From Planctomycetota bacterium (GTDB lineage: Bacteria; Planctomycetota; Planctomycetia; Pirellulales; PNKZ01): a stretch of 64,000 nt of DNA. The notes under the pieces were generated by a model. It was not told the origin of the DNA, searched no databases, and saw only the letters and a list, made by a program, of their open reading frames with translations. The DNA lies in NCBI GenBank assembly GCA_018242585.1, contig JAFEBQ010000050.1:1-64000 (forward strand). Direction: 5' to 3'. A program made the translations under genes and the position numbers. Positions 16,901-25,747 of this stretch are shown piece by piece (position 1 is the stretch's first letter; every line of letters starts with the position of its first letter).

Positions 16901-18601
16901 ATCAGCCTGAACAGCGACATTTCGCTGAAGAGCGCGTTGCACCTGGTGCTCGATCCGTTGCACCTGAGCTTCATCATCAAGGATGAAGTGTTGAAGATCA
17001 CCAGCGAGCAAATGCGCGATGGCGAGGTCTATACCCAGACCTACAGCGTCGCCGATCTGGTGATTCCGATTCCGAACTTCGTGCCGAACGGGCAGATGGG
17101 CCTGGCCGGCGCGTTGGCCGACGCCCAGCGCAACGCCGGCGCGGCGGGCAACGGGCAAGGCAGCATGGCCGGCACCGGCGGCCCCATGGCCGTGGTCGCC
17201 AGCTCGAATGGCGGCTCGACCAATGCCGCGGTCAATCCCGAGGTGCTGGCCCAGTTTGGCGGCGGCATTCAGCCGATGGGCGGCATGTTCGGCCGCGGCG
17301 GCGCGACCGGTTCGCCCCAGAACATCCCCTTCGCCTCGCCGGGCGGATTGGGTGGTGGCGTGCAGCCGGACTTTGACTCGTTGATGGAATTGATCACCCA
17401 GACCATCGCGCCGCAAAGTTGGACCGAAGTCGGCGGCGCCGGCGCGATCAAGGAGTTCCCGACCAACTTGAGCCTGGTCATCAGCCAGACCCAGGAAGTC
17501 CACGAACAGATCGCCGAGTTGCTCGAGCAGCTCCGCCGCCTGCAGGATCTGCAAGTGACGATCGAAGTCCGCTTCATCAACCTGAGCGACACGTTCTACG
17601 AGAAGATGGGGATCAACTTCGACATTAATATTCCGAGTAATGTGCCGCAAAGCACGCTCAACAATCAGTTCACCACCGACGCCAACGGCAACCTGATCAA
17701 GACCGGCACGTTCAGCTACTCGAACTCGATTACTGGTGGTATGCAAAACTTGACCCAACCGACCAGCACGACAGGCGGTTTCTCGCCGGTGTGGACGAAC
17801 GACCTGAGCATTCCGTTCAATCAATCGAGCTTTAGCCTGACGAATCCAAACCTGTCGCAGTTCAACTTGCCCCAGTCGGGCGTGTTGGGCGGGGCCTCGC
17901 TCGGGTTTGCCATCTTGAGCGACATCGAGACCTACTTCTTCTTGCAAGCGGTGCAAAGCGACAGCCGCACCAACATCATGCAGGCCCCCAAAGTCACGCT
18001 GTTCAACGGCCAGCAGGCGTTCGTGTCCGACACGCAGCAGGTGCCGTTCGTCATCACGGTCATCCCGGTCGTCGGCGACTTTGCCGCCGCCCAACAACCA
18101 GTGATCGTCGTCTTGTCCGAAGGAACTTTCCTCACGGTCCAGGCGGTGGTGTCGAGCGACCGCCGGTTTGTCCGACTGACGGTGGTGCCATTCTTCAGCA
18201 ATATCTCGGCCGTGAACACCTTCACGTTCACCGGTTCGTCCAGCAGCACCCGTGACACTAGCACCACCGGTCCGGTGGGCGCCTCGACCAGCCAGAACAA
18301 TGTCGCGTCGGCCACGAACAACGGCACCACGGTGCAGTTGCCGACGTTCGCCTTTACCACGGTAACCACCACGGTCAGCGTGCCCGACGGCGGCACGGTC
18401 TTGCTCGGTGGCATCAAACGACTGGCCGAACAGCGGATCGAGAATGGCGTGCCGATCCTGAACAAGCTGCCCTACGTGCAGCGGTTGTTCAACAACATCG
18501 GCACCGGCCGCACGACGACTAGCCTGATGATGATGGTCACGCCGCGCATCATCATCCAGGAAGAAGAAGAAGCCAAACTGGGCCAAGGTTCCACGCCGTA
18601 A
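13937..18601 (+). CDS. secretin (GspD/PilQ family) with large repeat-containing N-terminal region
   Basis: A 1554-residue outer-membrane secretin that would form the exit pore of a type IV pilus or type II secretion machine. The TTG start gives a signal peptide (about 1-31, ending PAQAQ). The first 930 residues are unusual: five or six degenerate helical modules of about 35 residues (for example ARQAMEAGNWETADSLIRRS, ARRALAVGDVRRATEAVNQA and ARVAMAGGDLNQAEALAQEA), separated by Ala/Pro/Thr-rich linkers. A secretin N-domain follows at about 947-1030 (MQFKDTPLQEVMRHLSSVTG), then a Gly-rich spacer, then the secretin core at about 1200-1545 with VTIEVRFINLSD, TNIMQAPKVTLFNGQ and VPDGGTVLLGGI. Ordinary secretins have 600-750 residues. 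A strong terminator follows. Confidence 0.93.
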   Translation: MNTTSRFLLGCLATGALALSSVVWTGMPAQAQNPAVGVPSEDANEALENESVEMRRVKVLDLCKRARQAMEAGNWETADSLIRRSEAFQVRWPVMYFGDRPEKVRKDYQKVRGTSAGLPSKQYQANSTTTSTPDAPVAKHNSKTPTDPFAAQAALAAQNEAAPKAPSINDPGSQAKQWLAKGRAELSRGNVTGASHWYQKAAQAQTTWNPNEDTPEKLFVDLRAAGGKAPAAEPIAANPGANARNPVAAGNSPFARPETTTPPAADDQLPPALRRAGANNAPATAQAAQANPMTAPVNPPSAPPVTNLPAVTPASFNAPPVAAAPTTASYPTTNVPATASLPTTATPNDTESRRAQSDGLLWTARRALAVGDVRRATEAVNQAKALAVNYDPREDSPARVEAAVAKFADLAQRPAGERDSEGYRRRYAELQMQQADDLLRLRDFDEAERLATEAKRRGIIYSPFENNPDDLLKRIAEARRGTNSRSIEPLPSPTGAPVTMTPPAAANPTATPAATNELKLRAQNLLQQARVAMAGGDLNQAEALAQEADRLRVPEESLGQRDDRPWLVLMQIQKARQQQATGGVQNVGAVQPASGVMPIAGANAASQAYYDPATDATHNMTVANQQPLTTGASTPAAGPSSSQKIGVALFVQGEEALRRHDPKTAAALFREAATHHDDLDQQMQQRLQDRLQLTAGTAPLPTTQPNEANSLMREAAQGQALKLRQASDELNRKISQAKRLQESDPKQATLVLQQARTEVEKSSVDSSNKEMLLRRVDRVSDELAKYLDANRPRIELDEKNQAVKDEIAREEQAKFDMQDKLAKTIDEFNELMDQRRFAEAELVAKKAFEIAPREPVVMQVMRQAKLVRSNENAKALREEGQDGWVRQMESIQESGIPFDDRQPMQFRDAKEWKQLSETRGAWLARQSKRKTEREIEIEQRLRTPVSMQFKDTPLQEVMRHLSSVTGVNIYLDPRGLAEEAVDSSTPVTISLNSDISLKSALHLVLDPLHLSFIIKDEVLKITSEQMRDGEVYTQTYSVADLVIPIPNFVPNGQMGLAGALADAQRNAGAAGNGQGSMAGTGGPMAVVASSNGGSTNAAVNPEVLAQFGGGIQPMGGMFGRGGATGSPQNIPFASPGGLGGGVQPDFDSLMELITQTIAPQSWTEVGGAGAIKEFPTNLSLVISQTQEVHEQIAELLEQLRRLQDLQVTIEVRFINLSDTFYEKMGINFDINIPSNVPQSTLNNQFTTDANGNLIKTGTFSYSNSITGGMQNLTQPTSTTGGFSPVWTNDLSIPFNQSSFSLTNPNLSQFNLPQSGVLGGASLGFAILSDIETYFFLQAVQSDSRTNIMQAPKVTLFNGQQAFVSDTQQVPFVITVIPVVGDFAAAQQPVIVVLSEGTFLTVQAVVSSDRRFVRLTVVPFFSNISAVNTFTFTGSSSSTRDTSTTGPVGASTSQNNVASATNNGTTVQLPTFAFTTVTTTVSVPDGGTVLLGGIKRLAEQRIENGVPILNKLPYVQRLFNNIGTGRTTTSLMMMVTPRIIIQEEEEAKLGQGSTP

Positions 18602-18675
18602 GCCGACGGCGGCCCTGCCGCCGGCCTGGCGTTGAAGGGTTGGCCCGATCGAATTGCAAGCGACGTTCCCTCCGG

Positions 18676-18719
18676 CCGTCGTGGTTCCCTCCTCGTGGGG
18701 GAGCCACGACGGTTTTTTC
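18676..18719 (+). terminator. rho-independent terminator after the secretin
   Basis: CCGTCGTGG and CCACGACGG form the lower stem, extended by TTCCC/GGGGA, with a T6 tract at 18713-18718. It ends the secretin operon. Confidence 0.85.
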
Positions 18720-18737
18720 TTGCGCGCGGCGGATCGC

Positions 18738-18743
18738 TATAAT
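18738..18743 (+). promoter_or_regulatory. -10 box of the DUF423 gene
   Basis: A perfect TATAAT about 40 nt before the ATG at 18783. The -35 region at 17 nt spacing (TTTTCT) is poor and overlaps the preceding terminator's T-tract. Confidence 0.5.
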
Positions 18744-18782
18744 GGGGAGCGAATCGCCACGACCGTTGATCGAGGAACGAAT

Positions 18783-19184
18783 ATGACTCCCCGCATGTGG
18801 ATTGCCTTGGGGGCCGCGACCGGCGCGCTGGGAATCGCCCTGGGCGCTTTCGGCGCGCACGCCCTGCCCGGCTGGCTGACAAGTCAGGGACGCACTGCCG
18901 AGGCGATCGTTCGCGCCAGGGAGATCTTTGAAACGGCGGTGCGGTACCAGATGTACCAGGCGTTTGGCCTGGTGCTATTGGGGCTCTACGCCCTGCACCG
19001 CCCCGAGGGATCGGTCACGCTGCCCGGCGCGGCCATATTTCTGGGGATGTGCGTCTTCTCGGGCTTGCTCTACGCGCTGGTCATCACCGACGTGAAGGTG
19101 CTGGGGGCGATCGTCCCGATTGGTGGCGTGTTGATGATTGTCGGCTGGCTCGGTTGGGCCGTCAAAGCCTGGCTCGATCGCTGA
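18783..19184 (+). CDS. DUF423 family inner-membrane protein
   Basis: A 133-residue protein with four hydrophobic segments, of the DUF423 (YgdD-like) family. The hallmark is the N-terminal ALGAATGALGIALGAFGAHA, followed by TAVRYQMYQAFGLVLLGL and an end segment GAIVPIGGVLMIVGWLGW. GAGGAACGA before the ATG serves as ribosome-binding site. Family function is unknown. The length is normal for the family. It is monocistronic between a terminator and a convergent gene. Confidence 0.9.
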   Translation: MTPRMWIALGAATGALGIALGAFGAHALPGWLTSQGRTAEAIVRAREIFETAVRYQMYQAFGLVLLGLYALHRPEGSVTLPGAAIFLGMCVFSGLLYALVITDVKVLGAIVPIGGVLMIVGWLGWAVKAWLDR

Positions 19185-19187
19185 GCG

Positions 19188-19312
19188 AGAAACGATCAAC
19201 GATCAACGATGAATGAAAGGCACGAGAGGGATGATCGACGCATGGCGGTGGTGATTGGTTCAAGGTCACGCAACCTGCGCCGTTTATCGTTCATCATTTA
19301 TCGTTTCTCCCG
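19188..19312. repeat. inverted AACGAT-type repeats between convergent genes
   Basis: GAGAAACGAT with two further AACGAT units at the left is mirrored by ATCGTT repeats and ATCGTTTCTC at the right. The same AACGATGAACGAT word occurs at 25756-25780. The pair could act as a bidirectional end signal, but the loop is long. Confidence 0.5.
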
Positions 19313-20586
19313 AAGATGAGTTCGGTATTGTCGCGCAGCACTTGCGTGCCGAGCGCCAACGCCCGGTCTTCGCTCCAGCCCCGGTCGACGACGAACTTCT
19401 CGGCCAGCACCTTGGCGAGTGTCCGCTTGTACATGGCGAACTTCGGCAGCGCGAACTCCAGCTTGTACATGTCGCTGTAGTAGCCGATCTGCTTGGTCCG
19501 CGGCACCGCTTCCAGTCGCGAAGCCAGATCGTGCTCGATGAACGTCGGCGTGTTCGAGTACCACCAGTGGCCGTTGGTCACCACGTTCGGGAAGATCCAG
19601 CTATAGCTGGTCAGTTCCTGATTGGTCACGCTGGCCAGAACCGAAATCGGGAACGTCACCTGCGGAAAGGCGTTGAACAGCTCGCGGTATTGAATCAGCG
19701 ACACTCGGCTGTCGTACAGGTCTTGTCCCTGGTAAACGCCCGCCGGATAGACCTGGCGATTGACGCCGATCATCAAATCGAACGGCAACTTGTACTCGGC
19801 GCAATACTCGGCCAGCGTCCAAAAGACAAAGTGCGACACGGTGCGTCGCGGGTCGTCGAACGTGTGACTCCCCTGCTTTAACACCGATTGTAGCGCCGGC
19901 CCTGCGTCGGCCTCGCTCACCTTGGACGGAGCGAAATCAGGCGGCAGCGAAATGGCGCAGGCCTTGGCTCCCTTGGCCACAAAATGGGCGAACAGCTTGC
20001 CGATTGCTTCCTTCAGTTGGGCCACCGTGCCAACCGCGATGCCCGTCGCTTTTTCCAGTCGAGCACGCACCTCGGACTTGGCCAAATGGAACACCAGATC
20101 ATCAGTCCGCAGACAGGGGATATAGACCTTGGTGTCGAACCCGGTCAGCGGATCGTCGAAGTCGTTGGTTAAGAATACCGCCGACAGGCGGCTTTGCTTC
20201 AACACCTGGTTGGCCCAATCGGGCGAGCTCATCTTCTTGACCGCGCCGTCGTACAACGCTTCCCAGTTCTTCATGGTCAGCCGGTCGTCGGCAAAGCCGA
20301 AGAACTCGCGGGCTAGTTCGATGAACCAACTGTATTGAATCGTGTTGTCCAGCGGCCCCATCCGCTCGACCAGCCGGCGAACTTTCTCCTTGGGGTCCAG
20401 GCCGGGTTCTTCGATCCGCGCCTTGGGCATGCCGGCCGAGTGGGCCAGTTCGGTGTAGTAGTGATAGCCCAGGATGTCGGCCACCGTCTGCGACGCCGGC
20501 GCGTGCGGGTTGATATGCGTGTGCGGATCGACAATCGTCAGGGCATTCAACTCGGCAAACAACCGATCTCGTAAAGCTTGCGACAT
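19294..20586 (-). CDS. uronate (glucuronate) isomerase family protein
   Basis: A 430-residue protein of the UxaC-like branch of the amidohydrolase superfamily. The metal-binding HxH is in VDPHTHINPH (His22, His24) near the N-terminus. Later features are TNDFDDP, VTNGHWWYSNTP and IGYYSDMYKLEFALPKF, typical of planctomycete uronate-isomerase-like proteins. Classical UxaC interconverts D-glucuronate and D-fructuronate and is about 470 residues; this one is somewhat shorter and may act on a related sugar acid. No other uronate-pathway gene is nearby. It is convergent with the DUF423 gene. Confidence 0.8.
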   Translation of the reverse strand: MSQALRDRLFAELNALTIVDPHTHINPHAPASQTVADILGYHYYTELAHSAGMPKARIEEPGLDPKEKVRRLVERMGPLDNTIQYSWFIELAREFFGFADDRLTMKNWEALYDGAVKKMSSPDWANQVLKQSRLSAVFLTNDFDDPLTGFDTKVYIPCLRTDDLVFHLAKSEVRARLEKATGIAVGTVAQLKEAIGKLFAHFVAKGAKACAISLPPDFAPSKVSEADAGPALQSVLKQGSHTFDDPRRTVSHFVFWTLAEYCAEYKLPFDLMIGVNRQVYPAGVYQGQDLYDSRVSLIQYRELFNAFPQVTFPISVLASVTNQELTSYSWIFPNVVTNGHWWYSNTPTFIEHDLASRLEAVPRTKQIGYYSDMYKLEFALPKFAMYKRTLAKVLAEKFVVDRGWSEDRALALGTQVLRDNTELIFGRNDK

Positions 20587-20675
20587 GGCGGCAATGGTCT
20601 CGTGTTGGAGATGAGTAGCTAACGGGACAATTCAAATTCAACCACGACGACATGGCGCAAACGCCAAGAAATTTG

Positions 20676-20774
20676 CACCACGGAGACACAGAGATCACAG
20701 AGAGGACAGAGAGGACAAACAGCACAGTTCTTTCTGTTCTCTGTGTCCTCTGTGTCCTCTGTGCCTCTGTGGTG
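20676..20774. repeat. long imperfect inverted repeat of CACGGAG/CACAGAG type
   Basis: CACCACGGAGACACAGAG at the left is mirrored by CTCTGTGCCTCTGTGGTG at the right, with short repeats such as AGAGGACAG and TGTCCTCTG between. Shorter relatives are at 30557-30590 and 34255-34298. It fills the gap upstream of the isomerase gene. Confidence 0.8.
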
Positions 20775-21122
20775 AATTCCCTCTCTGATGCCTTGACGTC
20801 GTGTGGTCGTGGTTGATTGCTTGGCTTCACGAACCGAAGGCAGGCGATAGCTGTTTATAAGGCTCGGCCAGCCCGGTCGCAATTGGCCGGCAATGTCGGC
20901 AACCATGCTTAATGGCTGAATCCAAAACAACTTGCATCCCCACCCCTGCTGAAAAAACCTTGACACTTGCGGCCCGGTTTGGTTCGATGGAGTCCTGACC
21001 CTCCGGCCGCGAACTCCAGCACCGCCCTCCCCTGCGAACGAAACGATCGTCGCAGCGGTCCCGCCTGCGGTGGCCTGACCCCCGGACTGCCCGCCTTCCG
21101 GTTTTGTCCGAGGAGTTTGCCG

Positions 21123-24100
21123 ATGATTGCCCGGCGCTCATTGATTTGGGTGTGCCTTGTCGTGCTTGGCGCTACCGCTGCAAGCGGCGGTGTCTTCGTT
21201 TGTCCGTTGGCCGCCGCCGAGAAGTCCCCTGCCCCGGCCCAGATCGACTTCACCCGCGACGTGCAACCGATCTTCGTCAAACGCTGCTATTCGTGCCACG
21301 GCCCCGACACGGCCGAAGGAAGCCTGCGACTCGACGATCGTTCGTCGGCCCATCGTGGCGGCAACAGCGGCCCTGCCTGGGTCGCGGGTCAAAGTGGCGA
21401 AAGCCGGCTGGTGCGCTATGTGACCGCGCCCGAGGACGAGGAGTTCGCCATGCCTCCCGAGGGGGAACGATTGTCGTCCGACGAGGTGGCGCTGGTCCGG
21501 GCCTGGGTCGATCAGGGGGCGCGCTGGCCCGAGCAGGCCGCCACGGCTGGCAAGAAGAACGATCACTGGTCGTTCCAGCCCGTCAAGCGTCCCGAGGTCC
21601 CGCGTGTGAAGCGGGCCGACTGGTGCCGGAACCCGATCGATCACTTTGTGCTGGCTCGACTCGAACACGAAAACATCACACCGTCACCCGAGGCCGATCG
21701 GGCCACGTTGATTCGCCGCCTGAGTCTCGACCTGACCGGGCTGCCGCCGACGCCGGCCGAGGTTAACGACTTTGTGGCCGATCCAAGCGCCGGCGCGTAC
21801 GAACGACTGGTCGATCGCTTGCTCGCCTCGCCCCATTACGGCGAGCGTTGGGCACGCCACTGGCTCGATCTGGCTCGCTATGCCGACAGCGACGGCTACG
21901 AGAAAGACACCGGCCGGCCCCATGCCTGGCGGTGGCGCAACTGGGTGATCGACGCGCTCAATCGCGATCTGCCGTTCGACCAGTTCACCGTCGAGCAACT
22001 GGCGGGCGATTTGCTTCCAGGCGCGAGCGAAGATCAACGTATCGCCACCGGCTTTCACCGCAACACGTTGACGAACAAAGAAGGAGGCGTTGACCAGGAA
22101 GAATACCGCGTCGCGGCCACGATCGACCGCGTGAACACGACCAGCACTGTATGGATGGCGTTGACGATGGGCTGTGCGCAGTGCCACACCCACAAGTACG
22201 ACCCCATCGCCCAGCGCGAATACTACGAGCTGTTCGCGTTCTTCAACAACTTGCAAGAGACCGACATGCCGGCCCCCCTGCCCGACCAGGTGGCGGCTTA
22301 TCAAAAGGCCAAGGCCGCGTTCGACGCCGACCATGCGAAACTCGTCGCCAAGGTGACCGACTTCGAGCGCGAGCAACTACCCTCGCGGTTGGCCAACTGG
22401 GAACGCGAAGCCAAGCCGGCCGAGTCGATCGAATGGCAAGTCGTCGAGCCGGCCGCCATGACGCCGGGCCCCAAGGCCAAGACCAAGTTCAAGCAACTGC
22501 CCGACGGCGTCGTCGAGGTCGAAGGGGCCGCGTCCGACACCGAAGTTTACACGCTGACCCTCAGCACTAAGCTGCGCGGCATCACCGGCCTGCGGCTCGA
22601 AGCCTTGGCCGACGCCGAAAAGAAAACGGGCCCGGGCCGGGCAAAGGATCACAACTTTGTCCTGACCGGCGTGCGGATCTCGGCCGCGCCCACGGGCAAG
22701 AAAGACGCCAAGCCGGTGACGGTGCCGCTCCGCTGGGCCGTGGCCGATTATTCACAGGGCAAGTTCGAGGTGCTGAACGCGATCGACGCCGACCCCAAGT
22801 CGGGTTGGGCCATCGGCCCCAAGTTTGGCGAGGACCATCTCGCGCTGTTCGAACTGGCGTCGCCGATCGATTTCGAGGAGGGGGCCACGCTCGTCGTCAC
22901 GCTGGACCATCAATATCCCAAGCAGTTCGCCCTGGCCCGGTTTCGCTTGTCGCTGACCACGACGACTGGCCCCTTGTCCGACGCCAAGATTGCGACGGGG
23001 CCGGCCGCGGTGCTGGCCAAGCCGGCCAGCGCGCGCAGCGCCACCGAACAGAAACTGCTGGCCGATTACTATCGCCGCGTCGACAAGGATCTGAGTGCGC
23101 TCGACGGCGCCGTCGTCGCTCACGCGAAGAAAGCCCCCGTCGACCCCGCCACGACCAACCGAGCGATGGTGCTGGTCGATCTGCCCAAGGGGCGCGAGAC
23201 ACATGTTCTGGTCCGCGGCGATTTCTTGCGGCCGGGGGCGAAAGTCGAAGCGGGCGTGCCGTCGTTCTTGCCTCCGATCGAGCCGCGAGGCGAGCACGGC
23301 GACCGGCTTGACCTGGCCCGCTGGCTGGTTTCGGAAGAAAACCCACTGACGCCGCGCGTGACCGTGAACCGGATATGGGGGCAACATTTCGGTCGCCCGC
23401 TGGTCAACTCGGTGCCCGACTTCGGCACGCAAGGAGACCGGCCGACGCATCCTGAGCTGCTCGATTGGCTGGCCGACGAGTTTCGCCAGACGTGGAGCAT
23501 GAAACAGCTCCACCGCTTGATCGTTACCTCGGCCACGTACCGGCAATCGTCGCGCCGCCGGGCCGAGCTCAACCAGCGCGACCCATACAACATGCTGCTG
23601 GCGCAACAACCGCGAATGCGCGTCGAGGCGGAAGTGGTCCGCGATCTGGCGCTGGCAGTGTCGGGTCTGATCGACGAGCGGATCGGTGGTCCGAGCGTGC
23701 GCCCCAAGCAACCGGACGGCGTGTCCGAGTTGACCTACGCCAACGCCGCCAAGTGGGTCGAAAGCAACGGGGCCGACCGCTACCGGCGCGGGATGTACAC
23801 CTGGTTCCAGCGCACTAGTCCCTACCCGATGCTGATGACATTCGATTCGCCCGACGGGGTGTTGTGCTGTGCCCGGCGCGAGCGCTCGAACACGCCGCTC
23901 CAGGCGTTGACCTTGTTGAACGACCCGGTGTTCGTCGAGTGTTCCCAGGCGCTGGCCCGTCGGGTGTTGCGCGAAGCGCCGGCCGGCGACACGACCGAGG
24001 GGGCGCGCGACGGGCGATTGCGCTGGGCGTTTCAGGCCTGCCTGGCGCGTGTGCCGAGCGCCGGCGAACTTGACGCGCTGCGAGCGTTGTACGCCGATCA

Positions 24101-24254
24101 ATTGCAACTGGCTCGGGCGAACGCCGACGCGTCCAAGGCGATTGTCGGCACGGGTGTGAAGGACGAAAAGGTCGACGACCCGGCCGAGTTGGCGGCCTGG
24201 GTGATGGTGGGGCGGACGCTACTGAACTTGGACGAATTCATTACGCGGGAGTGA
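21123..24254 (+). CDS. planctomycete cytochrome c / DUF1549-DUF1553 protein
   Basis: A 1043-residue exported protein. The ATG follows GAGGAG and opens a signal peptide (about 1-33); upstream in-frame sequence is not family-like. Domains: PSCyt1 with the haem site CYSCH (55-59), DUF1549/PSCyt2 (LDLTGLPPTPAEV, HYGERWARHWLDLARYADSD, and a second CAQCH pair), a central beta-rich insert, and DUF1553/PSD1 at the C-terminus (NPLTPRVTVNRIWGQHFGR, CCARRERSNTPLQALTLLND). These proteins are abundant in planctomycetes and usually paired with DUF1501 proteins, as here. The role is unproven; polysaccharide breakdown or electron transfer has been suggested. Confidence 0.95.
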   Translation: MIARRSLIWVCLVVLGATAASGGVFVCPLAAAEKSPAPAQIDFTRDVQPIFVKRCYSCHGPDTAEGSLRLDDRSSAHRGGNSGPAWVAGQSGESRLVRYVTAPEDEEFAMPPEGERLSSDEVALVRAWVDQGARWPEQAATAGKKNDHWSFQPVKRPEVPRVKRADWCRNPIDHFVLARLEHENITPSPEADRATLIRRLSLDLTGLPPTPAEVNDFVADPSAGAYERLVDRLLASPHYGERWARHWLDLARYADSDGYEKDTGRPHAWRWRNWVIDALNRDLPFDQFTVEQLAGDLLPGASEDQRIATGFHRNTLTNKEGGVDQEEYRVAATIDRVNTTSTVWMALTMGCAQCHTHKYDPIAQREYYELFAFFNNLQETDMPAPLPDQVAAYQKAKAAFDADHAKLVAKVTDFEREQLPSRLANWEREAKPAESIEWQVVEPAAMTPGPKAKTKFKQLPDGVVEVEGAASDTEVYTLTLSTKLRGITGLRLEALADAEKKTGPGRAKDHNFVLTGVRISAAPTGKKDAKPVTVPLRWAVADYSQGKFEVLNAIDADPKSGWAIGPKFGEDHLALFELASPIDFEEGATLVVTLDHQYPKQFALARFRLSLTTTTGPLSDAKIATGPAAVLAKPASARSATEQKLLADYYRRVDKDLSALDGAVVAHAKKAPVDPATTNRAMVLVDLPKGRETHVLVRGDFLRPGAKVEAGVPSFLPPIEPRGEHGDRLDLARWLVSEENPLTPRVTVNRIWGQHFGRPLVNSVPDFGTQGDRPTHPELLDWLADEFRQTWSMKQLHRLIVTSATYRQSSRRRAELNQRDPYNMLLAQQPRMRVEAEVVRDLALAVSGLIDERIGGPSVRPKQPDGVSELTYANAAKWVESNGADRYRRGMYTWFQRTSPYPMLMTFDSPDGVLCCARRERSNTPLQALTLLNDPVFVECSQALARRVLREAPAGDTTEGARDGRLRWAFQACLARVPSAGELDALRALYADQLQLARANADASKAIVGTGVKDEKVDDPAELAAWVMVGRTLLNLDEFITRE

Positions 24255-24259
24255 CGGCC

Positions 24260-25747
24260 ATGAATCCGCTCGATGCTGCGATTGCTCGCTCGCGCCGGCA
24301 GTTTCTCTGTTCGACGGCCAGCGGGCTGGGCGGCGCGGCCTTGCTGCAAATGCTGCTGGCCGATGCGCTGTTGGCGGCCGACAAATCGCCCGACCCGGCG
24401 AACCCGTTGACGGTGAAGCTGCCCCATTTCGCGCCCAAGGCCAAGGCGTGCATCTTCATTTTCCTGGAAGGGGCGCCGAGCCAGCTCGATCTGTTCGACC
24501 CTAAACCCGAGTTGAACCGCCTGCACGGACAGAAGCTGCCCGAGTCGCTGACCAAGAACGTCCGCTTTGCCTTCATCCAGAAAGAGTCGGCGGTCGTGAT
24601 GGGCTCGCCGCGCAAGTTCCAGAAGTACGGCGAATGCGGCATGGACATCAGCGACCTGCTGCCTCACACGGCCACGTGCGCCGACGATCTCTGCCTGATC
24701 CGCTCGATGCACACCGACGCGTTCAATCATCATCCCGCGCAGTTGTTGATGAACACGGGCGTGTCGCGGTTCGGCCGGCCGAGCATCGGCGCGTGGTTGA
24801 ACTATGGCCTGGGGAGCGAGTCGAGTGACTTGCCCGGCTACGTGGTGTTGAACGCCGGCCGAGGGACCAGCGGCGGGGCCAGCCTCTGGTCGAGCGGCTG
24901 TTTGCCGTCGAGCTACGCGGGCGTGTTGTTCCGCAACAAGGGCGAGCCGGTGCTGAACCTGGACAACCCGGCCGGCGTGAGCGACGCCATGCAACGGCGC
25001 AGCCTCGACGCGCTGGAGCGCTTGAACCACGAGCGGCTCACGGCGCTGGACGATCCGGAAATCGCGTCGCGGATCAACGCCTATGAACTGGCCTTCCGCA
25101 TGCAGTCGGCGGCGCCCGAACTGATCGACTTGGCCAGCGAGACGCAAGCCACGCGCGACGCCTACGGCGTCGACCGTCCCGATGACGAGGCCAGTAAAGT
25201 TAGCCGCGGCGGCGGGGCAGGGGTGTTCGCGTCATTCTCGCGCAACTGTCTGCTCGCGCGGCGCCTGGTCGAGCGTGGCGTGCGGTTCGTCAATTTGTAT
25301 CACGCCTCATGGGACCACCACAGCAACTTGGACAAGGAACTGGCGTTCAATTGCCAGATGGCCGATCAACCCGTCGCGGCGTTGCTCAAGGACCTGAAGC
25401 AGCGCGGGCTGCTTGATACCACGTTGGTCGTGTGGGCCGGCGAGTTCGGGCGCACGCCACTGGGCGAGAATCGCGGCGGCAACCCCAACGCCACCGGTCG
25501 CGATCATCACCCGTTCGCGTTCAGCCTGTGGGCGGCCGGCGGCGGGATCAAAGGGGGTCAGGTCGTTGGCCGCACCGACGACATCGGTTGGAACATTGTC
25601 GAAGATCCGATCCACATGAACGACTTCCACGCCACGCTGTTGCACCTGTTCGGGCTCGACCACCTAAAGCTGACATACAAGTTCCAAGGGCTCGACGTGC
25701 GGTTGACCAACGTCGGCGGCAAGGTGGTGAAGCAGCTGCTGGCGTGA
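24260..25747 (+). CDS. DUF1501 family (sulfatase-like) exported protein
   Basis: A 495-residue protein. The ATG at 24260 has a GGGAG site 8 nt upstream; a GTG at 24251 overlapping the previous stop is less likely. The N-terminus has a Tat-like leader with RSRRQFLCSTASGLGGAAL. DUF1501 hallmarks are FLEGAPSQLDLFDPKPELN, SWDHHSNLDKELAFNCQMAD, LVVWAGEFGRTPLGE and TGRDHHPFAFSLWAAGGGIK. The family is related to alkaline phosphatase/sulfatase folds. The gene begins 5 nt after the DUF1549/DUF1553 gene, so the two are translated from one message and probably function together in the periplasm. Confidence 0.95.
   Translation: MNPLDAAIARSRRQFLCSTASGLGGAALLQMLLADALLAADKSPDPANPLTVKLPHFAPKAKACIFIFLEGAPSQLDLFDPKPELNRLHGQKLPESLTKNVRFAFIQKESAVVMGSPRKFQKYGECGMDISDLLPHTATCADDLCLIRSMHTDAFNHHPAQLLMNTGVSRFGRPSIGAWLNYGLGSESSDLPGYVVLNAGRGTSGGASLWSSGCLPSSYAGVLFRNKGEPVLNLDNPAGVSDAMQRRSLDALERLNHERLTALDDPEIASRINAYELAFRMQSAAPELIDLASETQATRDAYGVDRPDDEASKVSRGGGAGVFASFSRNCLLARRLVERGVRFVNLYHASWDHHSNLDKELAFNCQMADQPVAALLKDLKQRGLLDTTLVVWAGEFGRTPLGENRGGNPNATGRDHHPFAFSLWAAGGGIKGGQVVGRTDDIGWNIVEDPIHMNDFHATLLHLFGLDHLKLTYKFQGLDVRLTNVGGKVVKQLLA

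Noticed and set aside
16220-18586. 788-aa minus-strand open frame opposite the secretin
   Set aside because: It is the antisense shadow of a gene with strong GC3 bias; Arg/His/Gly-rich with no domain or ribosome-binding site.
20676-20774. CRISPR array
   Set aside because: The repeats are short, imperfect and mirrored, without regular spacers or cas genes.
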